The notes beneath the pieces were generated by a model. That model was not told where the DNA came from, did not search any database, and saw only the letters and a program-made list of their open reading frames with translations. Positions 1 through 8,962 of a stretch of 41,734 nt of DNA are shown piece after piece; positions within the stretch are counted from its first letter, which is position 1; each line of letters starts with the position of its first letter. Source of the stretch: Campylobacter gastrosuis (GTDB taxonomy: Bacteria > Campylobacterota > Campylobacteria > Campylobacterales > Campylobacteraceae); the NCBI RefSeq assembly GCF_030249845.1, contig NZ_JANURM010000016.1, positions 1 to 41,734 on the forward strand, read 5' to 3'. Position numbers and translations under genes: made by a program.

Positions 1-2
1 AA

Positions 3-140
3 CGCTACCAAGACGCTCAAAATTCAAGCATCAGAAAGCCAATAATCCACCTTTCACAGCTTGTAGGTTTAGCACTTGGACTTGACAATAAAGCACTTGG
101 ACTTGATTTAAATATTATTGATGCTACAAAGCTAATTTAA
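3..140 (+). CDS. C-terminal end of a HdrB-like subunit, probably methylmenaquinol:fumarate reductase / SdhE-type (partial)
   Basis: This is the last 45 codons of a gene that begins before the window, in frame from base 3 to the TAA at 138-140. The visible tail contains RKPIIHLSQLVGLALGLD and then LGLDLN. That is the typical end of the CCG-domain (heterodisulfide reductase B-like) family, where a hydrophobic H-x-x-Q-L-x-G-L-A-L-G segment follows the last Cys cluster. In Campylobacter the usual member is the third subunit (mfrE/sdhE) of the periplasm-facing methylmenaquinol:fumarate reductase, which takes electrons from the quinone pool. The Cys clusters lie outside the window, so family membership rests on the tail alone and the mfrE assignment is inference. 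Confidence 0.6.
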   Translation, partial: RYQDAQNSSIRKPIIHLSQLVGLALGLDNKALGLDLNIIDATKLI

Positions 141-142
141 TA

Positions 143-162
143 TCCGTGCCTTTTGGCACGGA
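143..162 (+). terminator. Hairpin terminator after the HdrB-like gene
   Basis: A perfect 8-bp inverted repeat, TCCGTGCC / GGCACGGA, with a TTTT loop starts two bases after the stop codon. It is followed by a moderately T-rich stretch rather than a clean T-run. Position and stem strength fit a factor-independent terminator that separates the reductase gene from the decayed uptake locus. Confidence 0.65.
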
Positions 163-226
163 CTTAAACTTCTTTAAAATTTTAAAACTGTAAAATTACT
201 TTTTTATATTGATATTAGGATGTCAA

Positions 227-956
227 ATGGGGCGACTTTTATACGTTTGTATAGATGATACCGATGAGATAGGCTATGTTAAATCAACTAGTATGTTGGC
301 ACAAAATATAGCTGATTATATAGATGAGAATTTTAACAAATGCTCATTTATTAGTCGCCACCAACTCTTGCTTGATTAGCGTATAAACTATACTTCGCAC
401 AATAGCTCAATACGTTTTAGCACCCATTTAAACACACAAGAAAAAGATGAAGTGATAAAATTTGCTACAAATTTATTAATAAACGAGAGTGCAAAAAGCT
501 CAAATCCGGGGCTTTGTGTGGCATTTTTTGATAAGATTAAAGACGTTTTAAAGGTTATAAATTTTGGCAAAAAGGCAAAAAGTGAGTTTATCTTAAAAGA
601 TGAAGCTATAAATTTAGCAAAAGAGCAAAACATCTACTTAAAACCCCTAAAAAACGAGGGTTTTGGCGTTATTGGGGGCACTTAGCGCACTTGGGTTAAG
701 GCTAAGTAAAAACGATGGGCGAGTTAAGGGCAAATTTGAGCTAAATGCCGATAAATTAAGCGTTTGTGAGCTTTTAAAAACTGGCTTTATTGATGAGGTT
801 GTTGATGAGAATTTTAAATAAATTGCTCACGATGAAGTGGTTTTAATAAAATTAAAAATTAAGTTAATCGTAAAAGATGATAAAGCCACGCTTTTGCTTA
901 AAAAAGTGGGTGAGAATTTCATCACACTTGATATAGAAAATTTAAGATCGTTTTAG
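227..956 (+). pseudogene. TiaS-like (IDDTD-motif) protein, disrupted
   Basis: The ATG at 227 follows a TAGGA ribosome site. The product starts MGRLLYVCIDDTDEIGY and goes on through SFISRHQLL, INYTSHNSS and, after a frameshift, GVIGALSALGLRLS. The IDDTD signature and the GVIGALxALG segment resemble the tRNA(Ile2)-agmatinylcytidine synthetase (TiaS, DUF1743) family, of which bacterial relatives of unknown role exist. The gene is broken by an in-frame TAG at 376-378, a frameshift at the G5 run (674-678), and a TAA at 819-821. The final reading frame ends at 954-956. About 240 codons are recognisable. It lies at the head of the metal-uptake locus, but what it did there cannot be said from the sequence. 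Confidence 0.55.
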
Positions 957-1093
957 TGAAATTTTTTGATGATTTTGGTGTGTTTTTATGGGGTAAATTT
1001 GATTATAAAAAGGCAGAGCTAATGGCACAAAATTGCGATAATTTTAGGCTTGATAGCGATTATAGTGAGCTTTTGTTAGCACGAAAGAAATGA
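956..1093 (+). pseudogene. Short ORF, probable 5' remnant of an unidentified gene
   Basis: A GTG at 956-958 overlaps the stop of the upstream pseudogene and opens a 45-codon frame reading MKFFDDFGVFLWGKFDYKKA, ending at the TGA at 1091-1093. An ATG overlaps that stop and opens a second very short frame (1090-1158, starting MSCYNCLFRRF) that runs into the next gene. The tight overlaps suggest that translationally coupled genes once stood here and that most of their length has been deleted. I do not recognise the product. It could be the N terminus of a small-molecule methyltransferase, but no motif supports that. Confidence 0.35.
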
Positions 1094-1139
1094 GCTGTTA
1101 TAACTGCCTGTTTAGACGCTTTACTAAGGAGAGTTTTGA

Positions 1140-1613
1140 ATGCTTAAAGTTAAAATAATTTATAAATTTTCAATCATCATTTTGCTAGTTTTGGCTATTT
1201 TAACGCTTTTAATCTCAAGGCTAAATTTCATAAACGAAAACTACACCCAAAACCTTTTAAATGCCCACAAAATCGCAGGTATTACCCTATTTTTAATCGC
1301 CTTTTTACACATAATTTTAAAAAGAAAAAAGTTAATAAAACTCACAAACGAATTTCTTGATATCATCTTAAAACGCAAAAATCCGTCATTTTGCAATATG
1401 GAGCGTCTAGTAAATGCCCTAGAACACCACACGCTAAAAAGCCTAAGCGTGGCGTTTGATATCAATTTAAAATTGCTTTTAAATACCATAAAAAACGAGG
1501 GTGTAAAATTTAACGATGAGTATCAAACTCTTAGAAAAATCGCAAAACTAAACGATAAAAATATATTTTTTGTCATCGTTTTAATCATTGAAACAAAATT
1601 AAATAAATCCTAA
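1140..1613 (+). CDS. Small membrane protein, DUF4405-like
   Basis: The 157-residue open frame has two likely membrane segments: residues about 9-27 and about 45-61, the latter within NAHKIAGITLFLIAFLHIILK. The paired His residues in and near that helix (NAHK and LHII) recall DUF4405-type heme-related membrane proteins, but the match is weak. The soluble tail (about 65-157) is rich in Lys, Asn and Leu and has no recognisable motif. A good ribosome site (AAGGAG, 1124-1129) lies about 10 nt upstream. It sits inside the decayed uptake locus and has no internal stop, so it is either spared so far or under weaker decay. The function is unknown. Confidence 0.5.
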   Translation: MLKVKIIYKFSIIILLVLAILTLLISRLNFINENYTQNLLNAHKIAGITLFLIAFLHIILKRKKLIKLTNEFLDIILKRKNPSFCNMERLVNALEHHTLKSLSVAFDINLKLLLNTIKNEGVKFNDEYQTLRKIAKLNDKNIFFVIVLIIETKLNKS

Positions 1614-1705
1614 ATTTTTATCTTTATTTCAAAATTGTTTTTATATATTTAAAACTATTTTATGGCTTTTAATCTATATAAAAATAAAATTTAGAAGGAT
1701 TTTTG

Positions 1706-2201
1706 ATGAGAAAAACACTGCTTTTATCCGCTTGTGCTTGTTTTGTTTTAGCACAAGAGTTTGAGCTTGGAGTGGTTGAGGTTGTTACAAACATACGTTG
1801 GCTTTGAGTTTAGCGCAAACTATGCACTAAACGAAATGTTTAATTTTGGCACAAACTACACCTACATAAACGCAAAATATAAAAACAGCGATGAGAAAAT
1901 TTACAACCTACCAAAGCACAAGGGCTTTATCTACGCCGATATCTATTTTACGCCAAATCTTAGCCTTTATATAAGCCAAGAGCTAAGCCCATCAAGGTAT
2001 TCAAGCGTGAGTGGCAGATACGTTAATGACGCTAAAATTTCAGGCTTTGGCGTTACAAATCTTAAACTCTCATACAAAACGGCTAAAAAAATTGAGCTAA
2101 GCGCTGGAATTTCAAATGTGTTTGATAAAAATTACGAATACCAAGATGGCTATTTAGAAGAGGGTCGCACATTTTTTGCAAATGTAAATTATAAATTTTA
2201 G
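1706..2201 (+). pseudogene. TonB-dependent receptor with large internal deletion
   Basis: The start (ATG 1706, ribosome site AGAAGGA) encodes a signal peptide, MRKTLLLSACACFVLAQ, then a short acidic/hydrophobic stretch (ELGVVEVV) that could be the TonB box. Within about 25 codons this frame ends. A different frame then encodes the C-terminal about 135 residues of an outer-membrane barrel: YVGFEFSANYALNEMF, NVFDKNYEYQDG, and the terminal strand ending in NYKF with a C-terminal Phe. TonB-dependent receptors are normally 600-750 residues, so the plug and most of the barrel are missing. The junction lies near 1775-1795. This cannot be a working receptor. The ligand was presumably the chelate imported by the ABC genes just downstream. 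Confidence 0.8.
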
Positions 2202-2209
2202 GGTTTTAA

Positions 2210-3197
2210 ATGTTTAAAAAACTGCTTTTAGCCATTTTAATTTGTGGCTGTTTTGCTAGCAATTACGCTTTGCAAAAGCCAGTAAAGCGTGTTTATGCCA
2301 GTTCGCCAACGCTTTTATATATGCTTTACGCCATTGATTTTAACGCAATTAGTGGCGTAAATTTTGAGTTTAACAACTACGAAAAACCATATTTAAAAGA
2401 GCAGGTTTTAAACCAGCCATTTGTTAGCGGTTTTTTGGCAAGGGTAAAATGCCAAACGCCGAGATACTTTTAAAGCTAAATCCAGACCTTATTTTGGTAA
2501 ATAAAAGCTCAAAAAATCAGCTAAAAATGAAATAAATTTTTAGCACACTTAAAAAGCCTATGCTTTTTTTAGAGGCGACTTCGCTTAATGATTACGTGCT
2601 TGGCTTTGAAATTTTAGGGCAAATTTTAAATAAAAAAGACAGAGCAGATACTCTTATTGCTTACGCAAAAGAGAGCCTAAAAATGGCTAATGAGCTAAAC
2701 TCATACATAAAACAAAACAATCTTAAAAAGCCCAAATTTACTACGCACAGGGCAAGGACGGGCTTTTAACAGAGTGTGAAGGCTCAGCCCACGCAATTTT
2801 AATTGAGCTAAGCGGGGCACAAAACGTGCATAAATGCGGGATTTTAAGCGAATATGGCAGGGTTGGCGTGAGTTTTGAGCAGGTTTTAGCTTATAACCCT
2901 GATGTGATTTTAGTTTATCAAAGGCAGTTTTTTGATGAAATTTTTAATGACAAAAAGTGGTAACTTTTAAGTGCTGTTAAAAACAAAAAGGTGTTTTTTA
3001 TCCCAAGAGAGCCATTTAGCTAGTTTGATAGACCGCCTTCGTTTATGAGATTTTTAGGCATTAGGTGGCTTATAGATTTAAATTATAAAGATGTGTTTAA
3101 TCTTGATTTGGTAAAAGAAACAAAGCATTTTTACAAGCTTTTTTTAGACATAAATCTTAGCGATGATAAAGCAAGAGAAATTCTAGGCATAAAGTGA
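2210..3197 (+). pseudogene. Periplasmic metal-chelate binding protein (BtuF/FecB-like), disrupted
   Basis: An ATG at 2210 opens a signal peptide (MFKKLLLAILICGCFA) followed by the start of a class III binding protein: RVYASSPTLLYMLYAID, then after a frameshift NAEILLKLNPDLILV and EQVLAYNPDVILVY, typical of the iron/cobalamin family (PF01497). There are five lesions: a one-base loss at the T6 run 2431-2436, TAA at 2533-2535, a one-base loss at the A-run 2734-2736, TAA at 2961-2963, and TAG at 3021-3023 (in the PFS-x-FDR segment). Rejoined, it would be about 328 residues. Its stop overlaps the GTG start of the permease, so it was part of one operon with the transporter. Confidence 0.85.
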
Positions 3198-4168
3198 AAA
3201 TTTTAGCTCATATTTTGCTTTTAGTTATCTGTGTTTTAATCTCGCTCACACTTGGCAAATACGGCTTTTTGCTTAGTGATTACTTGGAGTATTTTAGTGG
3301 CGATTTAAAAGAGCGCGAAATTTTACACACGCTTATTTTTGAAGTTAGATTGCCACGAATTTTAGCCTGTGTCATCATCGGAGCAGCGCTTAGCATTTGT
3401 GGTGCTACCTATCAGGCTATTTTTGTAAATCCGCTAGTTTCGCCCTCAATTCTTGGCGTTTTAAGCGGAGCCGGATTTGGCGCAGGACTTGCTATGTTTT
3501 TTAGGCTAGATGCGATTTTTATCCAGCTTAGCACATTTTTATTTGGCTTTTTAGCTGTCGTTGTTGCACTTTTAATAGCTGGAATTTATGAGCGTGGTAG
3601 GGGCGTGATACTTTTGGTGCTTGGCGGAGTGATAAGCTCATCGCTCTTGTCATCGCTACTTTCGGTGCTAAAATACGCAGCCGACCCAAACGACACACTG
3701 CTAAGCATTACATATTTTCTAATGGGTAGTCTATCTTTTGTACCAAAAGATTTGATTTTTTTAAGCTTAGCTCCGATGAGTTTTGGCATATTGTTTTTAT
3801 GCTTTTGTGCGAAATTTTTAAACGCTTTAAGTCTTGGAGAGGACGAGGCAAAAAGCCTTGGCATAGACGTTTTTAAAACCAAAATTTGCGTGATTTTAGT
3901 GGCTACTTTTATTAGCGCACTAAGCGTTAGCATAGCCGGGATTATAGGCTGGATAGGACTTGTCGTGCCTCATATCGTACGTTTTATTTATGAGGCAAAC
4001 AACAGAGCCGTTTTGCCATACTCTGCTATTTTTGGCGCTATATTTTTGCTATTTTGTGATAACTTCTCACGACTAATCTTAGGCTATGAAATACCAATTG
4101 GCATTGTAACTTCGCTCTTTGGCATACCTGTTTTTATCGTGATTTTAATGAGAGTAAAGGGCAGATGA
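3194..4168 (+). CDS. FecCD-family metal-chelate ABC permease
   Basis: The 324-residue polytopic inner-membrane protein has the hallmarks of the FecCD/BtuC family. There is an early RLPRILACVIIGAALSICGATYQAIFVNPLVSP region (residues about 51-85), a GxxxSxxL-rich middle, and the conserved cytoplasmic loop GWIGLVVPHIVRF near residue 255 that contacts the ATPase. It starts at GTG 3194, overlapping the upstream stop. Its own stop overlaps the ATG of the ATPase gene (ATGA). The frame is intact although the binding protein, ATPase and receptor of the same operon are broken. The transporter should therefore be non-functional, and the gene may simply not have been hit yet. Confidence 0.9.
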   Translation: MKILAHILLLVICVLISLTLGKYGFLLSDYLEYFSGDLKEREILHTLIFEVRLPRILACVIIGAALSICGATYQAIFVNPLVSPSILGVLSGAGFGAGLAMFFRLDAIFIQLSTFLFGFLAVVVALLIAGIYERGRGVILLVLGGVISSSLLSSLLSVLKYAADPNDTLLSITYFLMGSLSFVPKDLIFLSLAPMSFGILFLCFCAKFLNALSLGEDEAKSLGIDVFKTKICVILVATFISALSVSIAGIIGWIGLVVPHIVRFIYEANNRAVLPYSAIFGAIFLLFCDNFSRLILGYEIPIGIVTSLFGIPVFIVILMRVKGR

Positions 4169-4954
4169 TTTTAGTTAGAGATTTAAAATTTAGCTATAAA
4201 AGCAAAGAAATTTTAAAAGGCATTACATTTGATATAAAAAGCAGTGAAATTTTAAGCATTTTGGGTGCAAATGGTAGTGGTAAAAGCACACTTTTAAAAT
4301 CTATGCTTGGCTTTTTAGATTTTAAGGGCGAAATTTTAGTTGATAAAAACCCGTAAAAAGCTACACAAAAAGGGAGTTAGCAAGGCTAATTGCTTACATA
4401 CCTCAAAGCTCAAATCCAGCATATGAATACAGCGTTTTTGATGTTGTTTTAATGGGTGCTTTACACAAAGGCTCAATTTTTAGCAGTTTTAGCAAAAGTG
4501 ATGAAATTTTAGCTACTAGAAATTTAGAAAAATTAGGCATTTTACACCTAAAAAACGAAGCATACACAAAGATAAGCGGTGGCGAAAGACAGCTTACATA
4601 CATCGCAAGAGCCTTAACCCAAGAAGCAAGGATTATCTTTATGGATGAGCCTACAAATGGGCTTGACTTTGGCAATCAAATAAAGCTTTTAGAGATGATA
4701 AAGTGGCTAAAAAACGAGGGTAAAACGATAGTTTTACCACCCACCACCCACGCCACGCAAAATTTGTTTCAGATAGGGTTTTGTTTTTAAAAAATGGCGT
4801 GATTTTTAAGATAGGCAGTAGCGATGAAGCCGTAAATACGCATAATTTAAACGAAATTTACGGCATAAGGGCTGAAATTTTTAAAGAGTTTTTACAAAAA
4901 CCACCACAGCAAAAACACACCCAAAACCAAACGATAAATCACAAACGGCGTTAG
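4165..4954 (+). pseudogene. Metal-chelate ABC transporter ATPase, disrupted
   Basis: The frame starts at ATG 4165, overlapping the permease stop. It shows Walker A (GANGSGKST) in the first frame. After a one-base loss at the A5 run 4345-4349 come the Q-loop (IAYIPQSS), signature ISGGERQ and Walker B (RIIFMDEPTNGLD). After a second one-base loss near 4736 follow the H-loop (TTHHPRH) and the C-terminal tail. All catalytic motifs survive, so the breakage is recent. The last frame runs to TAG 4952-4954, into the 3' end of the convergent uppP gene, so the true original stop may have been lost or moved. Confidence 0.85.
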
Positions 4955-5686
4955 GCTCATTTTTGAGATTAAACTCATAAAGAGTTTTACGCAGATATAC
5001 GCGCTCAGTGCACTTACAGCCACGCCAAGTGCTAGGTCGCCCCAAGCGATATGCGTATCCATTTTAGTAAGCTTAACGGCTTGTAATCCACCAGCAAGTA
5101 AGATGATAGGGATTGAGAGCAAAAACGAAAAATCAGCACTTGTAACACGAGAAAACCCAAGCAATAAAGCCATACTCATCGTAACCCCAGAGCGTGAAAC
5201 GCCAGGGATTAAGGCTAGTGCCTGAGCTAGTCCGATGATAAGGGCGATTTTTATAGTGATATCAGCCTCGCCCTTTGTGCCACCTTTGCGGTCACTTAGC
5301 CACAAAATCACGCCAAAAACTATGGTCATAACGGCGATTATTACGCTGCTTCTTGCGTATTGCTCTATTAAATTATTTAGCAACAAGCCAAAAATTCCAG
5401 CAGGAATCGTGCCAAATCCCACAGCCCATACAAGCGTGCTCTCTCCGACCGCTTTTTTCGCCTTTATGGAGCTAAAAAAATCGCCTAAGAGCTTTAAAAT
5501 TCTATCTTTAAAATAGAGCAAAATGGCGATTAAAGTGCCTAAATGAACGGCAACATCAAAGACAAGACCTTGATCGCCCCAGCCTAAAATTTCAGGCACC
5601 AGCACCAAATGAGCCGAGCTTGAAATCGGCAAAAACTCGCTAATGCCCTGCACTAACGCCAAAACGATAATCTGAATTGTATCCAT
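4892..5686 (-). CDS. uppP: Undecaprenyl-diphosphatase UppP (BacA)
   Basis: The 264-residue integral membrane enzyme dephosphorylates undecaprenyl diphosphate to regenerate the lipid carrier for peptidoglycan and surface glycan synthesis. Both BacA signature regions are present: QGISEFLPISSSAHL (residues about 14-28), and PGVSRSGVTM (about 160-169) with the SRSG phosphatase-like motif. Length and multiple hydrophobic helices match the family (about 265-270 residues). It is monocistronic on the minus strand, converging with the degraded ATPase gene; the two 3' ends overlap by about 60 bases. The start has a weak AAGGAT ribosome site about 8 nt upstream. Confidence 0.95.
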   Translation of the reverse strand: MDTIQIIVLALVQGISEFLPISSSAHLVLVPEILGWGDQGLVFDVAVHLGTLIAILLYFKDRILKLLGDFFSSIKAKKAVGESTLVWAVGFGTIPAGIFGLLLNNLIEQYARSSVIIAVMTIVFGVILWLSDRKGGTKGEADITIKIALIIGLAQALALIPGVSRSGVTMSMALLLGFSRVTSADFSFLLSIPIILLAGGLQAVKLTKMDTHIAWGDLALGVAVSALSAYICVKLFMSLISKMSLTPFVIYRLVLGVFLLWWFL

Positions 5687-5779
5687 TAAAATCCTTAAAA
5701 TTTTGGATATTTTACTAAAAAATTACATATTTTAATTTAAAATCCGTTAAAATACGAAACTAAAATTTCAAGGTAAAAA

Positions 5780-8700
5780 ATGGCAATTTTTAAAGATAAA
5801 ATTTTAAATGAACTAGCAAAAGATGAAAAAATCATAAACGAACGATACGAAAATTTTAAGGCTTATCAAGCAAAAGCCGAGCAAATTAAGGGCTTTAAAG
5901 AAGAAATTTATCAAGATGGATTTTTAAGAGATATATTTGAAAAATCGCTCGGATACACACTAAACACGACAAATCCGACCGATTTTAACATTGAGCGTGA
6001 AAAGAAAAATGAGACAGATGGCAAAAAAGCTGACGCCGTCATCACGCTAAATGGGGGGGGGGCAGACGCTAAAATCATTGGCGTCATTGAGCTAAAAGAC
6101 TGCACCACCAGCGATTTAGATCGCCGTTATAGCCGCGACCTTTCAGCGGTTGAGCAAGCATTTAACTACCACAACAGCCACAAAGCCTCAAAATTTATCA
6201 TCGTAAGCAACTTTAAAGAGCTACGCTTTTACATTGATAAAAAGACCGCCTTTGAGAGTTTTGACCTATTTAACCTTACAAAGCGTGATTTTATCAAGCT
6301 TCACACGATTTTATCGGCACAGAATTTACTAAGCGGCGTTAGCGAAGCATTAGCCTTAAAATCTGCAAATTTTGAAAAAGAGATCAGCGAGAAATTTTAC
6401 AAAGACTTTTGCGCCTTTCGCCTAAATTTATTTGAAAATATCTGCAAAAACAACCAAAACACCGACAAATCCCTGCTTTTAAGCCTAACATCAAAGCTTT
6501 GCGACCGCTTTATCTTTATCCTTTTTGCCGAGGATAGAGGGCTTTTACGACTAAAAACGATAGCTGAGATAGAAAAGGAGTTTTTAGAGCAAAAATTTAC
6601 CGATTATTCGCTTTATGATATGTATAAAATTTACTTTAACGCCATAAACGAGGGCAGTCACAGACTAGACATAGCGCGCTATAACGGCGGACTTTTTGCG
6701 AGCGATGAAAGGCTTGATAGCCTAAAAATAGATGATTGTGTTTTAAAGGCGCAGTTTTTAAGCGATTATGATTTTTTAAGCGACATTAGCGTAAATATTT
6801 TAGGGCATATCTTTGAAAGCTCGCTTAACGACCTTGAAGAGCTAAACGCCAAAATCAGGGGTGAGAGCTTTGATATCACAAAGTCAAAACGCAAAAAAGA
6901 TGGCATTTTTTACACGCCTGAGTTTATTACCGATTTTATTATTTGCAACACGCTTGGCAAAATTTGCGATGATAAAAAGGCTGAGCTAAATCTTGATTTT
7001 AACGCAATTAGCGAGATAAAGGGCAAAAAGCCAAACAAAGATGAGCTAAAAACGCTTGAAAGCATAAACGCATACAAGGAATTTTTGCTAAATCTTAAAA
7101 TCATTGATCCGGCTTGTGGGAGCGGTGCATTTTTAAACAAGGCGTTAGAATTTTTAATCAACGAACACAGAGCTATTGAAAACGCTTTGCATAATTTTAA
7201 AGACATAACCCTGCTAAATTTCACAGAAACGACTATTTTAGAGCATAACCTCTATGGCGTTGATATAAACGCTGATGCTGTGGAGATAGCTAAACTCTCG
7301 CTTTGGCTAAAAACCGCAAAAAAGGGCAGAGCCTTAACAAACCTAAGCGATAAAATCATCACGGCAAACTCGCTTTTAAATTTTCCATTTGATTTTAAAT
7401 TTGATGTAGTCATTGGCAATCCACCTTACGTAAGGCAAGAGAGCATCAAAGATATAAAGCCAAAGCTTAGCGAAATTTATAGCGTCTATAACGGCACGGC
7501 GGATCTGTTTGTCTATTTTTACGAGCTTGGTATAAAGTCGCTTAAAAATGGCGGACTTTTGGGCTTTATTTGCTCAAATAAATTCTTTCGTGCAAAATAT
7601 GGGCAAAATTTGCGTGAGTTTATATTAAACAACACCCAAATCACAGATATCGCCGACTTTAACGGCGTAAAAATTTTTGCTGACGCCGCCGTTGATAGTT
7701 GTATAACGATACTAAGAAAAAGTAAAGTTACAGTTGGTAGTTTTAGAGAAAATATAAAAACTTTAAAGCAACAATATTCAAATGATACGCAAATACTATC
7801 TTATATAGAAACTATGGAGAATTCACTATTTCAAATACCAAAAATCAATTTGCCTAACTTTAAAGAAATTATAAATAAAATCAATGAGCCAATTAACAAA
7901 ATTAATGAACAAATTAATAAAATAAATGAACCAATTAAAACTTTACAAGAGCATTTTAAAGCATTAACCAAGCCCATATCGTTTAAATTTTACTCGCCAA
8001 ATTTAAAGGATTTTAGCCTTTTAAATCAAAACGAGCTAAATAAAAACGCATTTAACTTTTTAAATCCAGCGGAGCTAAGCCTAAAACAAAAGATAGAACA
8101 CATCGGCACACCGCTAAAAGAGTGGGATATAAATATCTATCGTGGAATTTTAACAGGGCTAAACGAAGCCTTTATTATAGATGAGAATACAAAAGATGAG
8201 ATTTTAAATTCCTGCCTTAGCATTGATGAGAAAAACCGCACAAAAGAGCTTATCAAGCCGATTTTAAGAGGGCGCGATATCAAAAGATATAGCTATGAGT
8301 GGGCTGGGATTTATCTAATCAACACGCACAACGGCTATGAAAATACGCCTGCTATAAATATAGATGACTATCCAGCCCTAAAAGCGCATTTTGATAAATT
8401 TGAGCCAGCCCTTTCAAAGCGAACGGATAAAGGCAAAACGCCGTATAATTTGCGAAATTGTGCGTATTTGGCGGAATTTGAGAAAGAAAAGATTGTTTAT
8501 AGCGATATAGCCAAAACACCATCTTTTTTCTTTGATAAAGAAAATTTTTATACGCAAAACACAATTTATATGATAAACGGCACGAATTTAAAGTATATAT
8601 GCTCACTTTTAAATTCTGATGTTGTTGCAATGTTTTTTAAACTTTATTATTCTGGTGGCGGACTTGGCGAAAGCGTGAGATATTTTAAAGAAAATATACA

Positions 8701-8962
8701 AAATTTACCAATCCCAAAAATATCTGCCCAGCAAGAAAAAGAGTTTGAAATTTTAGTAGATGAGATTATAAATTTAAAATCGCAAAATGAGAAATTTAAA
8801 AGGCATTTTGATAAATTAAACGCCGTTGAGAAAATAGAAATAAGCGAAAAAATAGAGCAAAACGAAAAAAGAGTAGATGAAATTTCAAACGAAATTGACG
8901 CAAAAGTCTTTGAAATTTATGGCTTAAACGATGATGAAATAAAGCTGATTTTAAATAGCTAA
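5780..8962 (+). CDS. Fused restriction-modification enzyme, Eco57I/type IIG-like, phase-variable
   Basis: The 1060-residue protein carries nuclease, methyltransferase and target recognition in one chain. The N-terminal PD-(D/E)xK nuclease shows D85 (in KADAVITL) and E104-L-K106 (in GVIELKD). The adenine N6-methyltransferase shows motif I DPACGSG (residues about 443-449) and motif IV NPPY (547-550). The C-terminal half resembles TaqI-type specificity domains (PILRGRDIKRY, GGGLGESVRYFKENIQNLPIP), followed by a coiled coil. A G10 tract at 6053-6062 lies between D85 and E104; gain or loss of one G gives products of 97 or 104 residues. Three in-frame 21-bp repeats (7877-7939) separate the methyltransferase and recognition regions. 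As read here the gene is ON. The ribosome site is CAAGGTA, 7 nt before ATG. Confidence 0.92.
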   Translation: MAIFKDKILNELAKDEKIINERYENFKAYQAKAEQIKGFKEEIYQDGFLRDIFEKSLGYTLNTTNPTDFNIEREKKNETDGKKADAVITLNGGGADAKIIGVIELKDCTTSDLDRRYSRDLSAVEQAFNYHNSHKASKFIIVSNFKELRFYIDKKTAFESFDLFNLTKRDFIKLHTILSAQNLLSGVSEALALKSANFEKEISEKFYKDFCAFRLNLFENICKNNQNTDKSLLLSLTSKLCDRFIFILFAEDRGLLRLKTIAEIEKEFLEQKFTDYSLYDMYKIYFNAINEGSHRLDIARYNGGLFASDERLDSLKIDDCVLKAQFLSDYDFLSDISVNILGHIFESSLNDLEELNAKIRGESFDITKSKRKKDGIFYTPEFITDFIICNTLGKICDDKKAELNLDFNAISEIKGKKPNKDELKTLESINAYKEFLLNLKIIDPACGSGAFLNKALEFLINEHRAIENALHNFKDITLLNFTETTILEHNLYGVDINADAVEIAKLSLWLKTAKKGRALTNLSDKIITANSLLNFPFDFKFDVVIGNPPYVRQESIKDIKPKLSEIYSVYNGTADLFVYFYELGIKSLKNGGLLGFICSNKFFRAKYGQNLREFILNNTQITDIADFNGVKIFADAAVDSCITILRKSKVTVGSFRENIKTLKQQYSNDTQILSYIETMENSLFQIPKINLPNFKEIINKINEPINKINEQINKINEPIKTLQEHFKALTKPISFKFYSPNLKDFSLLNQNELNKNAFNFLNPAELSLKQKIEHIGTPLKEWDINIYRGILTGLNEAFIIDENTKDEILNSCLSIDEKNRTKELIKPILRGRDIKRYSYEWAGIYLINTHNGYENTPAINIDDYPALKAHFDKFEPALSKRTDKGKTPYNLRNCAYLAEFEKEKIVYSDIAKTPSFFFDKENFYTQNTIYMINGTNLKYICSLLNSDVVAMFFKLYYSGGGLGESVRYFKENIQNLPIPKISAQQEKEFEILVDEIINLKSQNEKFKRHFDKLNAVEKIEISEKIEQNEKRVDEISNEIDAKVFEIYGLNDDEIKLILNS
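6053..6062 (+). repeat. G10 contingency tract in the restriction-modification gene
   Basis: Ten consecutive G encode Gly92-Gly94 and the first base of Ala95. Long G tracts of this size in Campylobacter coding regions are classic slipped-strand switching sites. Eleven G leads to TAA three codons after the tract, and nine G leads to TAA ten codons after it, so both alternative lengths are null. Confidence 0.9.
7877..7939 (+). repeat. Three 21-bp in-frame tandem repeats in the R-M gene
   Basis: Three adjacent 21-bp units encode KINEPIN, KINEQIN and KINEPIK (residues about 700-720), with a partial unit before them. The period is seven residues, as in a coiled coil. The repeats sit in an AT-rich linker between the methyltransferase core and the recognition domain, so a change in copy number would alter spacing without breaking the frame. 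Confidence 0.8.

Noticed and set aside
388..633. Minus-strand frame of 81 codons
   Set aside because: It is the shadow of the TiaS-like pseudogene, whose plus-strand translation shows family motifs.
227..4954. Sequencing error as the cause of all frameshifts
   Set aside because: Several lesions are substitutions to stop codons and one is a large deletion, while some 25 neighbouring core genes are intact.
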